From the NCBI GenBank assembly GCA_027625915.1, contig JANTQA010000070.1:9057001-9121000 (forward strand): a DNA stretch of 64,000 nt. The letters run 5' to 3'. This document shows positions 1 through 10,318 of the stretch, piece by piece (positions within the stretch are counted from its first letter, which is position 1; each line of letters starts with the position of its first letter). This DNA comes from Anaeramoeba flamelloides. Its lineage: Eukaryota; Metamonada; Anaeramoebidae. A model generated the notes under the pieces. It was not told the origin of the DNA, searched no databases, and was given only the letters and a program-made list of their open reading frames with translations. Both the position numbers and the translations under genes were made by a program.

Positions 1-101
1 AGTTTTAGAAAAGGTCTATTAGTGTTCTGTTCAAAATAGTCTTCAATTCCTTTCCACTCACTTTTATTTAAAAAAAAACTTACTCAAAGTTAACCACTTA
101 A

Positions 102-1121
102 GGTTTACAATCCCTGAGATTTGAAAAAAGATTGTCTTATGTAAGGGTGTGTTGACATGTTAATTTGATTGTTAGCTGATCGATCTTGTGCTTGATATGA
201 GTTTTAATAGTGGTTTAAAATAGCAATTTTTGACAATTTATTTTTTTTTTTCCGAAATCCAAATTGAAGAATGTAAGACTATTTGATTGGCTAGGAGGAA
301 AGTTATAAAAAAATGTGGTTTGTGGGTTTTTGATTGAAATTTTTAATTATTTTTGGTTTTATTTGGAGCTTTTAAAAAAATTAATTATTTTTCATTTAGA
401 TAATTAAGAAAAAAGGAAAAACTGTTGAACGAAAAATATTGGACACAGAAAAAGAGTTGGTTACCATTTTTAATTGGTAACATTAGTAAAATTGAAAATC
501 AAATCCTATTGATAACTAGGTGAATTTAATATAAATCCAAGTTTAAATATGTTACAAGTTCATTAATCTGTAGTTTCTGTCGAATACTCATTTGAATGGT
601 TGACAACTAAAGTAGATCATGTTATTTTCACAAAAAAACAAGTTTTAGTAAAGTTTACTATTAATTCTTAAAATGGTAATGTTTAAACTTGCTTTAGATT
701 ATAAGAGATAAGGTTTTGAAAAAGTAGTATTGCATTAATCCTTATTCTAATAAGTAGTTTATTGTTATTGTTTTTAGTTATTTCACAAACGAAAGAAATT
801 AAAAATCATTTTCAGTAAGGTTCAAAATTAAAATTGCAGTCCAACTATTTTTCTCTGTCCAACATTTTTCTCTCAACAGTAAATATTTTCTTCTTCAAAA
901 TAAAAATTAAAATTCATTCTTTATTAATTACCAGTTAATTAATCTTATATTTTTTAGTTTGTATTCTGGAAAAAAAAAAAATAAATTGTCACAAAATGAC
1001 CTTTTTGAACCACTATTAAAACTCATATCAAGCTTATGATCGATCAGCTAAGAATCAAATTAACATGTCAACACACCCTTACATAATATAATCTTTTTTC
1101 AAATTTCAGAGATTTTAAACT
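102..1121. mobile_element. foldback element A, copy 1 (TTAA-flanked MITE)
   Basis: A 1020-bp element with long terminal inverted repeats. The left arm (102 to about 262) reads GGTTTACAATCCC at its tip, and the right arm (about 961-1121) is its diverged reverse complement. TTAA lies directly outside both ends (98-101 and 1122-1125), as in piggyBac-type insertions. A second copy at 53447-54003 has the same arms but a much shorter centre. There is no coding capacity, so it must have been moved by a transposase encoded elsewhere. Confidence 0.8.
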
Positions 1122-2521
1122 TTAAGGGGTTAGTGTATACCAAAGAGAAGTTAAAGATCAAAGTTAGTTGTTATTGGGTGTAAACTCACAACTCTTCAGA
1201 TGCTTTAAATGTCTCGAAAAAATCAATTAGTAAAGTAGTACTATTTGGTTGATAACATCAATTCAAAATCACACATTGTATTATTAGTAAAAAAACCCAA
1301 CAATTTCTACAAAAAAATCTGAATTTCATCACAAATTTAGAGGATGAGTCCTCTATTTCCAGAATTCAAAATTACAAAATAACTTTCTTAAATTTGTGGT
1401 GAAATGTAGATTAGTTGTGAAAAAATTCAATTTTTTGAAATTTGTAATTAATTAACAATATTTTTTTTACATATTCTTTCTGAAATCTTGTCAATATATT
1501 GATTTTACAATTAATTTTATCAAAAGAAAACAAAAATAATCAGTCTTTTAGTTTTTTATGTTGATAGTTATTGAGTTAATAATGAAATTAAAATTTTATA
1601 AAAATAGTCACTTTTATATGTATTAGATTTAATTATTTTATTCTGTCATTCTATTGTTTTGGATTTTTATTTTTAGATTTTGGAAGGATATTAAAAAAAT
1701 TTTTCAAAATATAAATTTTTTTCTTAGTGATCCGTGACTTGCAAAAATAATCAATGAGACTTGTTTAGTATGAGTTTCAAAATAAACATAATTTTTCTTT
1801 TACTTATAAGACCTATACTATTAATTGATCTAATAAACAGATAATAAAATAAAATTGAATATAATATTGGTTTCTGAAAGTTCACTTAGGGAAATTTAAA
1901 TTCTAAAAACAAAAGATTAAATTTGAAAATTATTCTCTAATAATTTTATGAAATTTTTAAAAATAAAAAAAAAATATATTTCATATAAATATAGAAAAAT
2001 ATTATGAAAAAAATTATACTAATTGTAAGTTACAATTTAAATTTTACTTTAAATGTCAAAAAGTTCGGTTTCAAAATTTGATTTCAATTAGAATTACCTC
2101 TAGATAAGTGATTAGATGTTTTATTGGACAAAGAAGAAGAAAAAAACTACTTGAATTTTGAGAAGCAACTAGTTTGAAAAAAATTGAAAATTAAAAAACT
2201 GGTAAATATATTATTTGAATTACCACTTTATAATTGTTAATAAAGTTTATTTACTATATAATCAGCATCGATAAATTTCAAAATATTGGGTTAATTGTAA
2301 TTATTAATTTTGATAACATTGATTTTAAAAAGTCATTGTTCGAAAAAGAACTGTGTTTTTTTTACGAGATGGAAAATATTGAAAAACTGTGGCAATTAAT
2401 TTTTGATTAATTAAACATTGGGATATGTAATTTAACGGATAATAAGAAATAGTTTTGAAAATGCTGTACTCATCTAAATAAAAAACAAATCGAGAAAAAA
2501 AATTTATAATAATTCAAAGTA

Positions 2522-3103
2522 AGCTATTTCCAAAAAAGTGGGGCATTTTTCTTTACATTTCATAAAAAATAATCATTTTTAGTGGAGGTAATAATTAATC
2601 AACTATACCAAATTAAGTTTAATATTTATACCGATTGAGTCAACCTCTTATGTATTTAATTCAAAGCATGTTAGTTGAAATATTCCCAAAAAATGAAAAA
2701 AAAAATAGCACTTTTTTTGGTTAAAGCAATGTACGACCAATTTCAATAAAAAACCGGAAATATGGAAAGGGAACAAATGATTTTTTAAACACCAAAACGC
2801 GGTTATATGTTTTTAATTATATTTTAAATTTTTTTGAGATTATACAAGTTATAAAAATATTTTTTTCGATCAAAAAGAAAATAATAAACACCAATTTTCA
2901 CCATAAAAAAATATCCTATAAAATCGAGATCATAAATTTTAATATATTTTATTTCTGCAATATAATACTAATAAACAAATTGAATTATTATCAAGAATCT
3001 ATAAATGGTTGTCAATTATTTTATATATTTAAATCCTTTTTTGAAGAATGGGTTACATACATATATTTTAAAATAAATTTGCCCCACATTCTTGGAAATA
3101 GCT
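2522..3103. mobile_element. element K, TA-flanked MITE
   Basis: A 582-bp element with about 24-bp imperfect terminal inverted repeats (AGCTATTTCC at the tip, running through GTGGGGCA on the left and its complement on the right). TA dinucleotides flank both ends (2520-2521, 3104-3105), the target duplication typical of Tc1/mariner-type transposition. There is no open frame inside and no second copy in the window. Confidence 0.7.
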
Positions 3104-3389
3104 TATGTGTTATATGTTTTCCTGAATTCTAATGAACTGATTAAACTTTATAGGATTTATCCTCATGTTTTTTGATTCCTGTAAAACTTAACTAAAGTTT
3201 CAGTCTAGTACCCTCTATAGCAATGTTTTTATTTCTTATTATTAAACAAAAAAAAACTAAAGTGCATATCTTGAGGTTTTGATTTTTGTTTGTAAAATAT
3301 ATACAAATTCCAAATAAACAGATAACTCAAGAAAGTTGATAAGGCTTTTCTAAAAAATAAAAAGTATATGTAAAGTATATTGAATATTC

Positions 3390-4190
3390 AAATAAAAAGA
3401 AAACTCAAGAAAAACTAAGGAAACTCTATTGATTTGGAAAATCAATATAAACCCCCAAAAAACCTAAGGAAAATCTATTATTTTTAAAAATAAACAAAAA
3501 AACTCAAGAAAAATTAAACAGGCTTTTCTAGAATTCAAAAGAATTGAGAAAAATCTTTTTTTTACTCAATTCTTTTAAATTCTTGATTCCTTCACGAAAA
3601 GTTTCTAAGTTTTTTTTTTACTTTTTCGAATAAATCGAAAATTTTAATAAATTTTATGTTTATTTTAAAAATTAAAAAATCATATTGGAAAATAAAATTA
3701 AAATTAATTTTTTACAATTTAAATCCATCATTAATACCTCCAAATAATTGATCACCCATTGGAGATTTATTGATAAAATATGAAATATATTTATAAAGAT
3801 TTCAAACGACCTCTCAACTATAAAGATAACTATTTTTATTTTTTTACTATTAAATTTAAAAAAAAATATTACTAAAATAATGGATTTTATATCTCAAATT
3901 ATAAAAGATCTTTAAATTTAATGAATCATCTAAATTTTCTATGTTAACTAATAATAATTATAAACATGAAGTTATTATAAAATGAATAATTAGTAAATAT
4001 TTGATTTTTTTTTTTGAAATAATTTTTTCATGACAGTGGAATGTCAATAATTTAAATTTCAGATCTAATAATATAGAAAAAAAAAAAAAAAAATTAAAAC
4101 TCAATGTGTGAAATTTATTTAATGTTTTTAGAAAAGTTTTGTATTTGAAAAATATATCAAATTCCAAATCAGAATGATATGTGAAAAAAT
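3390..4190 (+). repeat. dispersed repeat Q, copy 1
   Basis: About 600-800 bp of diverged sequence that aligns in the same orientation with 11470-12110. Shared landmarks in order are an ACTTTTTCGAATAAA-like block, a poly-T/TACTATTAAATTT block, an ATTTTTTCATGA block and a long A or T run. Edges are approximate. No protein is visible. The two copies lie either side of the U-box gene. Confidence 0.5.
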
Positions 4191-4421
4191 GGTATAAAAC
4201 AATTTTCCAAATGTTCTTTTTTTTTTTTTTTCAATGATTTTGAGAATTGATTGATTTTATAAATAAATTTAAAAATAAATAATAATTAATTTAAAAATAT
4301 AATTAAACATAATTTATGAAAAAAAAATTATTTATTAGAAATCAAAAAATAATTATAATCGTTGAACTATTAAAAAAAAACAAATAACTTCTTTGTAAAT
4401 AATTTCCAATCGAAATCAAAA

Positions 4422-4841
4422 TTATTTCTCTAGGATAATTTCCACTGCTTCAATGATCTTAGCATTACAAGTTTTTACCAAGAGACTCTCGATCTGGTAA
4501 TACAAAAAAAATCAAAGAAAAAAAATATGAAAAAATGTGAAAAAATGATTTATATTTTGAAAATTAAAATTTTTTGCTCTAATATTAATTCAAAACCTTT
4601 AAAAGTATGTAATTTGTTTACCATAACTGGGTCTCTTTGACTAAAAAAAGGATTGTGTGGAACAAATTCGAAATTTGAAATTTTTTGGAGAGTGTAATAT
4701 CTGATATATCCTAGCTATGAAACTTGTTTTTTTGTGATTATTTTATATTTTCAAAATTCTGATATTAAATTCATTTGAGTGTTGGTGTTTTCAATATATT
4801 CAGACCAGCCAATTATTCGTTACCGCTTGTGAACCAAAAAA
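4422..4841 (-). CDS. 3'-terminal exons of an unrecognised gene, possibly a relic
   Basis: Three short minus-strand blocks join in frame through plausible GT-AG introns: 4841-4806 (12 codons), 4714-4622 (31 codons) and 4493-4422 (23 codons plus TAA). The joined peptide contains GSQAVTNNWLLGYIRYY, FEFVPHNPFF and a helical end rich in Ile, Glu and Leu. All three blocks are whole codons and the two introns are 91 and 128 bases, like others in this window; the donor after the first block (GTCTGA) is weak. I do not recognise the family. No convincing upstream exon was found. Element B1 begins about 220 bases upstream, so the gene may have been cut by insertions, or earlier exons may be far away. 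Confidence 0.4.
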
Positions 4842-5063
4842 CTGCACATGTAGGTTTTTTTTAGAAACTTTATTGAAAGTTATTAATTTTCAAATATATG
4901 TGATAAATGAGGTGAAAAAAAGAGAAAGACAAGAAAAAAATAATATAATTATTGTAGTAGACAATGATGAAAGAAAACTGTGTACCTAATTAAAAAGGAT
5001 CAAATGGTAAATATTATTAAAGGGTGAAACAATATAAATCAAGGTAGGAAAGTTTAAATAATA

Positions 5064-5317
5064 CTGTTATTTTTGAATTAATAATGGAAAAATTTTTTTT
5101 CAAGTTCTATAATGGATATTAATTATTATTGCTACAATCAAATCAACCGAGTAAAAATTTTGTCTCAAAAGCTAACTAAGGAAGTTTAAGTTATTGTCTA
5201 AAAATATCATTTCTAAAAGATCTTGTAAAGACCTGTGAAATATCTTAGGCTTTAAAAATAGAAAAATATTTTGGGATGTGAACAAAAAATTTTCATTTTT
5301 TAATTGGAAAATAATAG
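5064..5317 (+). mobile_element. MITE B, copy 1
   Basis: A 254-bp element starting CTGTTATTTT and ending AAAATAATAG, with about 35-40-bp inverted termini and TA on each side. It aligns end to end with copies at 53388-54203 (interrupted) and 57667-57921 (inverted). It contains the intact sequence GGATATTAATTATTA, which is the empty site for the element A insertion found in copy 2. Confidence 0.8.
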
Positions 5318-5605
5318 TAATAGATATTAATTGGGATTTCCATAATATCAGTATGATCCAGATAGTTCGAGAAAATGTTCATAAAAAACAATACAAACTT
5401 TCTTTGAAATATTAAAACTTAATAAAAATGAAGTGTATCCAGTATTTTATCTTTGAATCATTAAACTTGTTATTTTAAAAAAGAAATTTTTCTTAGTTTT
5501 AGTAATTTGAATTTTAATTCTTTTTTTTTTTGGAATATTCAATTCGAAATCTTGATCTTTAAAGTTTATTTTTAACAAAATATTTTGTAGTGAGATTTTC
5601 GATCA

Positions 5606-5837
5606 CTGATAAATTCAAATAAATCTTTGAAAATTTTTTGTAAATTTCCATTTTTATAAGTCTTTTTACCGCTTTCATATCAAACAGTCCACTATAAGGA
5701 ATTTTTCGAAGAATAATCAATTTTAGAGAGTTTCTTAACACTTGACTTCATAAAATACTTTATTCATAGCTTGAGCATAATAATTCCAAAAAGGAAAATC
5801 AAGTAAAAATTTCAAAACATTTATTGCAATTTATCAG
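5606..5837. mobile_element. MITE S, copy 1
   Basis: A 232-bp foldback element beginning CTGATAAATTCAAATAAA and ending in the reverse complement of that motif, with about 40-bp arms. The right flank is TA and the left is CA, presumably a decayed TA. The copy at 40252-40483 has exactly the same length. Confidence 0.75.
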
Positions 5838-7291
5838 TAAGAATTCTAATTACAAAATTGGACATTATAACAATAGGGTTTTTCGAGGGTACTCAAATAA
5901 AAAATCAAGATTCAATATTATTACTTATCTCTGAAATCCTTGACTTATAAGATAAGAATTGGCCTTAAAACGTACTTTTTGCTCTTTTTTTAGGCTTTAC
6001 AATTTTAAATCAAGTATCTGTTAAATTTTAAGATAATATTATTTTGAAGGATTGGGATCGAATTGGAATTTTGTAAATTCAAATTAGTATCCATACAAAA
6101 AAAATTTAAATCCTAATTTGAACTGATATTAACTTTTAAAAATACTGGTCAATTGATCATTTTTTAAAAATGTTCTCAATAAAATTTTGTAATTTTCCAA
6201 AACAAATATTACACTATTTTTTGCTGTATCTCTTTTTTTTCACAAAAAAATTCAATTAGATCCTTAAATTTTTAAAGTTCTCTTAATAAATTTGTCTTAT
6301 TTTTAAATTGATTCAAAAAACTGAAAAGTTTGATTCTTTGTTTAATCTTCATGAGAAAACATTAGTTTTTGAAAAAAAAACAAAAAAAAAATGATACCGA
6401 GATATCTGAGGTTGAAATATGAAGAATATAAGAACTAAAATCGATACAACTCAAAAAATCAAGCATACATGAAAAAATATTTTTAAAGAGAAATTACATT
6501 CAAGCAAAAGTTCGGTAATCCTAATTATTTTATCATCAGATCTAACCAATCACTCTTATTCAAAATCTAAAATATTGAAGATGAGGAAGAACAGATCAAA
6601 AAGTATTAAAAACTTATTTTCTTTCTTTTTTACAAATCTAAAACAGATTATTTGGTTTTTTCAACTTTTTTTTCGAATCAAAGTGGTTAGGTGTGTACTA
6701 AAAATAAACAAATGTTGATATAAATGGTGAACAAAAAGGTATTTAACTAAAAAATAATGTTTCAGATTTTGGAATAACCAAAAATTTGTAATTTCAATGA
6801 TAGTAATTAATCTGAAAAGATTTAATAAAAATTTGAATGATCGTTATTACACAATAAAAACTTATCTCAAACAGTAACCTGTTTGATATCATGTATGTTA
6901 AAAAAAAAATTTTTCCATATTTTGAAGACAAATATAAATTATTTTTAAAAAAAAAGAATCTTTCTATTAATTTGATCACCTTACATTTTCTAGAATCCCA
7001 ACAAACACAATTTTGGAATAGTGATTTTTCAGAAGATTTGAAAGTCTATTGAAAAAATAAAATACCAAATGAAGGTATCAGAGACTTTACAAAATAGATC
7101 ATTTCAATAATTTTTTAAGTTAAAAAAATATTTTACAAAAGCACAGTTATCAAAATAAGAGTCAGAGAAAACAAATCTTGTTAAAAACTTATTTAACAAC
7201 ACAGTTTTGATTTTGTGAAATTCAAAAGAAAAAATAAAGTTATATTTTTTTGTTTTACTAATATTTTGAATAATCTATATTCGGTTCGGAA

Positions 7292-10200
7292 ATGGATCAG
7301 AAATTTTTTATTATTGCAAAAATAAAAGACGAACATTTCAAGGTACCAATCTTGTCACCTTGCAAAATGACCATTTCCCAATTGATAAATGAAATTAATC
7401 AAGGAATTGAAAATGATTTAATTGAGGTAAAAAAAATAAAAACAAAGGATCAAGGTTTTCTGTTTGAAGAAGAGAAAATTTCACAAGTCTTAAAGAATGG
7501 AGAAACAATTTTGGTTGAATACCAGACTTTTCTAAAAACACCACTTGGTATTATCAAAGAAAAAAAAAGAACATCTATAGGTACTGAACGATTTCAAGAA
7601 AAAGAAAAACAAAATCAAATAAGAAATTCAATCAAACCAAATCTGATTCAAAGTATTGACTTTGAGTTTAACAATAACCAAAATACTAATTTTGGGACTA
7701 TTTTCAAAGGAAATAACAATACAATGAAAAGGAAAACAAAAACAAAAATAAAAAAGAAAAAGAAAAAAGAAAAAGAAAAAGAAAAAGAACAAGAAAAAGA
7801 ACAAGAAAAAGAAAAAGAAAAAGAAAAAGAAAAAGAACAAAAAAAAGAAAAAGGAAAAGGAAAAGAAAAAAATAAAAACAAACAAGAACAAATTAACTGT
7901 AAAAAGGGTTTTCAAAGTGTTAACAAGCCTCAAGAGCCTGATCCAAATCTAATTTGTCCGATAACAAGAGAATTGTTTGTTGATCCTGTAACAACAAAAT
8001 ATGGTCACACTTTTGAACGAGAAGCGATTGAATTACAAATTAGGATGAACGGTTGCTGTCCACTAACTCGTAAAAAATTGACAATTAAAGACTTTTTGCC
8101 ATCTTTTGTGATCAAAAATTTGTGTGATCAGTATCGAGAAAAAAGTGAGATCAATGAAAATGAAAATGAAAATGAAAATGAAAACGAAAACGAAAAAGAA
8201 CAAGAAAAGCGAAAAAATGAAGAAATGAAAAAGATCAAATTAGAAAAAGAATTACAGAGCTCACAATATTTTAATCCCATAAAAATTGAAAACCCTAATG
8301 ATACCTATTATTGGAAAGTGTGGATTTTTAGTTGTGATTTAGGTTTAAGGATTGGAAGAGGAATAATTATTTTAAGGCCTGATCTTTTTGAAATGAAAGA
8401 TGAAGAAAAAGTTAAAATTTGTTATGATATCTTGGAGGTTAGATCTTATACAAGATCTTCTCCTGGTTTAATGATGAAATTAACATTTTTAAAAAAAAAC
8501 CAAGTCAAAATCCAATTTGAAAAAAAGCAATTATTAGAAACCTTCAAGAAGCATTTTCAAGATTTAAGAAAACTTTGTCAAGAAAAGACAACCACCAAGC
8601 ACAACAACACACAACAAATCAAAAAGGAAAAAGGAACTGAAAATGAATTTCCAATTGAACACGAAAATAAAAATGAAAACAGAAATGGAACTGGAAAGCA
8701 AACTCAAAATCAAAATAGAAATGGAAATGGAAAAGAAAAAAAGCAAAATGAGCAAGAACAAAATACTGTTAGGAACAAGAAGGGACCTAAAAAAGAACAA
8801 ACCGAGGAAATCAAAACAATTATTCAGACTTCTCATCATATCAACCAGAAGCAAAAAAATATAATTTTTAAGTTGCCTCCAAATTCCAAAATAAAAGTTA
8901 TCAAGCAATCCAATTTATACAACCGAAACACACAAGTAAAAAATAAGTATAATGAAAATTTTTATCAATTTCGAGTTGATGTTGTCAATTCAAAAATGCA
9001 AGTTATGAAATCTGGGACGATAAATCTTTCTGAAAAATATGCCGAATATCAAACTTTTGGTAATGAAAATCCGATTGTTGAGCCGATTGAATCATTAACG
9101 TTTGAAGCTAATAATCGAATTGGAGAAATTGGGAGGGTTAGATTTACATCACACAATTTAGTTTATTATTTAAGATTTCAGTCCACAAGGAAGAGGAATG
9201 ATTTTGTAAAGATACTACGGCAAATCAAAGTCAAATTAAAATCTCTTCACAAGGTTATATTCAAAGTACAATGCCATGTGAACAGTGCCAAGAAAAAAGA
9301 GCAAGAAACTGGAATTGAAAAAATGAATGGGGATATTAATAGTAGTGGGCATAAAACAAATCATAACAATTTTTTAGATGGCATTATCAGCATCTTACAG
9401 AATAAAATACACATCCAAAGCAAAGAAATTTCAATTAAAGCAGATTGTGAAGATGTCAAATATATTAAAAATAATGACTTGTTTTGCAAGTTGTCAGTGA
9501 GTACTCATAAGAAGGAAATTCTTTTTAAATTTCAAAGCACACACGATCAAGCTAAATTTGAATTAATATGGGCAAATGGTAAAGAAAAATTACCAAAATA
9601 TCAAATACCAGCAATTAGATTATCTCGGAATTTAAATTGGATGGGAACAGTAAAATTGGTCACAAATAATAAAACAATCTCAATCCAAAGCACAAAAAAG
9701 ACTTATGAAGCGCATTTGAATCAATTGCGAGTATCAATTCACCCCTCTACAGATGAAATATTAGTGATGAAATTTCTTCAATTGAAAAGAACAATTCTTT
9801 TACTCTTACCCTCAAAGGATACATGTTTTTCTTTTATTCGTTTAATTTATCATTCCCAAATGATCGATTTAAACTCATTCAAGATAACGTTTAAAAGTTC
9901 CTTAAAAAATGAACAAAATTGGAAAGTTGGTATTATTTATATTTACAGCAATCGAATTCATATTATTTCCAACCAAAACACATTCAACGAAATTTTGAAT
10001 TTCTCAAAGAATGATATCAATAAAACTCTGAGAGAAAAAAAGAATAAAAAAATATTAAATTTTTATCTCAATGACCAAAACCACCCTTACTGTGTCAAAT
10101 TTCATTCTGAATTCGAATGTTGGTGCTGTTATCATTTGATCTTAAACAAAACACAATTTATCTTTAAAATTGAAAATAATGTGATTAGTTCTACGTCGAA

Positions 10201-10318
10201 TCATTTAAATGAGAACGATGTTTTTTCAAAAATGGATTTAGAAAATGATGACGAAAAACTTCCAAAATTTGATCATAATAAACAAAATAATTGGCCTGTT
10301 ACTATAACAAAAAAGTAG
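7292..10318 (+). CDS. U-box E3 ubiquitin ligase-like protein with tandem PH-like repeats
   Basis: A single-exon, 1008-residue protein starting at the first ATG. Residues 1-85 look like a ubiquitin-like or similar N-terminal fold. Residues 146-197 are a Lys/Glu-rich linker. Residues 215-287 form a clear U-box (LICPITRELFVDPV, GHTFERE, CPLTRK), the RING-like domain that recruits ubiquitin-conjugating enzymes without zinc. A NENENE tract follows (288-300). From about 339 onward there are apparently five diverged repeats of about 95-115 residues (339-431, 557-652, 655-769, 770-863, 866-965), each with beta strands, a Trp or Phe near the start and a helix near the end, resembling PH folds. The U-box call is strong. 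The PH-like repeats are inferred from pattern and might bind lipid or substrate. Catalytic activity as an E3 is inferred from the U-box. Confidence 0.88.
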   Translation: MDQKFFIIAKIKDEHFKVPILSPCKMTISQLINEINQGIENDLIEVKKIKTKDQGFLFEEEKISQVLKNGETILVEYQTFLKTPLGIIKEKKRTSIGTERFQEKEKQNQIRNSIKPNLIQSIDFEFNNNQNTNFGTIFKGNNNTMKRKTKTKIKKKKKKEKEKEKEQEKEQEKEKEKEKEKEQKKEKGKGKEKNKNKQEQINCKKGFQSVNKPQEPDPNLICPITRELFVDPVTTKYGHTFEREAIELQIRMNGCCPLTRKKLTIKDFLPSFVIKNLCDQYREKSEINENENENENENENEKEQEKRKNEEMKKIKLEKELQSSQYFNPIKIENPNDTYYWKVWIFSCDLGLRIGRGIIILRPDLFEMKDEEKVKICYDILEVRSYTRSSPGLMMKLTFLKKNQVKIQFEKKQLLETFKKHFQDLRKLCQEKTTTKHNNTQQIKKEKGTENEFPIEHENKNENRNGTGKQTQNQNRNGNGKEKKQNEQEQNTVRNKKGPKKEQTEEIKTIIQTSHHINQKQKNIIFKLPPNSKIKVIKQSNLYNRNTQVKNKYNENFYQFRVDVVNSKMQVMKSGTINLSEKYAEYQTFGNENPIVEPIESLTFEANNRIGEIGRVRFTSHNLVYYLRFQSTRKRNDFVKILRQIKVKLKSLHKVIFKVQCHVNSAKKKEQETGIEKMNGDINSSGHKTNHNNFLDGIISILQNKIHIQSKEISIKADCEDVKYIKNNDLFCKLSVSTHKKEILFKFQSTHDQAKFELIWANGKEKLPKYQIPAIRLSRNLNWMGTVKLVTNNKTISIQSTKKTYEAHLNQLRVSIHPSTDEILVMKFLQLKRTILLLLPSKDTCFSFIRLIYHSQMIDLNSFKITFKSSLKNEQNWKVGIIYIYSNRIHIISNQNTFNEILNFSKNDINKTLREKKNKKILNFYLNDQNHPYCVKFHSEFECWCCYHLILNKTQFIFKIENNVISSTSNHLNENDVFSKMDLENDDEKLPKFDHNKQNNWPVTITKK
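7757..7868 (+). repeat. coding hexamer tract encoding Lys/Glu
   Basis: An AAAGAA-type tandem tract inside the U-box gene encodes alternating Lys and Glu with a few Gln. Such tracts change length easily, so the linker is probably variable between strains. Confidence 0.8.

Larger units (their letters stand above)
1..4421. other. gene-free stretch, repeat-rich
   Basis: No open frame or spliced gene is supported here. It holds foldback element A1 (102-1121), a small hairpin with 17-bp arms at 1324-1340 and 1391-1407, TA-flanked element K (2522-3103) and dispersed repeat Q1 (about 3390-4190). The rest is A/T-rich sequence with homopolymer runs. Confidence 0.7.
4842..7291. other. gene-free stretch upstream of the U-box gene
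   Basis: Contains MITEs B1 (5064-5317) and S1 (5606-5837). The remainder is A/T-rich sequence without supported genes. The last few hundred bases presumably hold the promoter and leader of the gene starting at 7292, but no specific motif could be identified. Confidence 0.6.

Noticed and set aside
1335-1360. GGATGAGTCC hairpin resembling part of a hammerhead ribozyme
   Set aside because: The GAAA half of the catalytic core is missing; it is a simple hairpin loop in a small inverted repeat.
7628-7933. Phe-rich minus-strand frames opposite the U-box gene
   Set aside because: They are the antisense of the Lys/Glu-coding tract; purine-rich tracts leave long open frames on the other strand.
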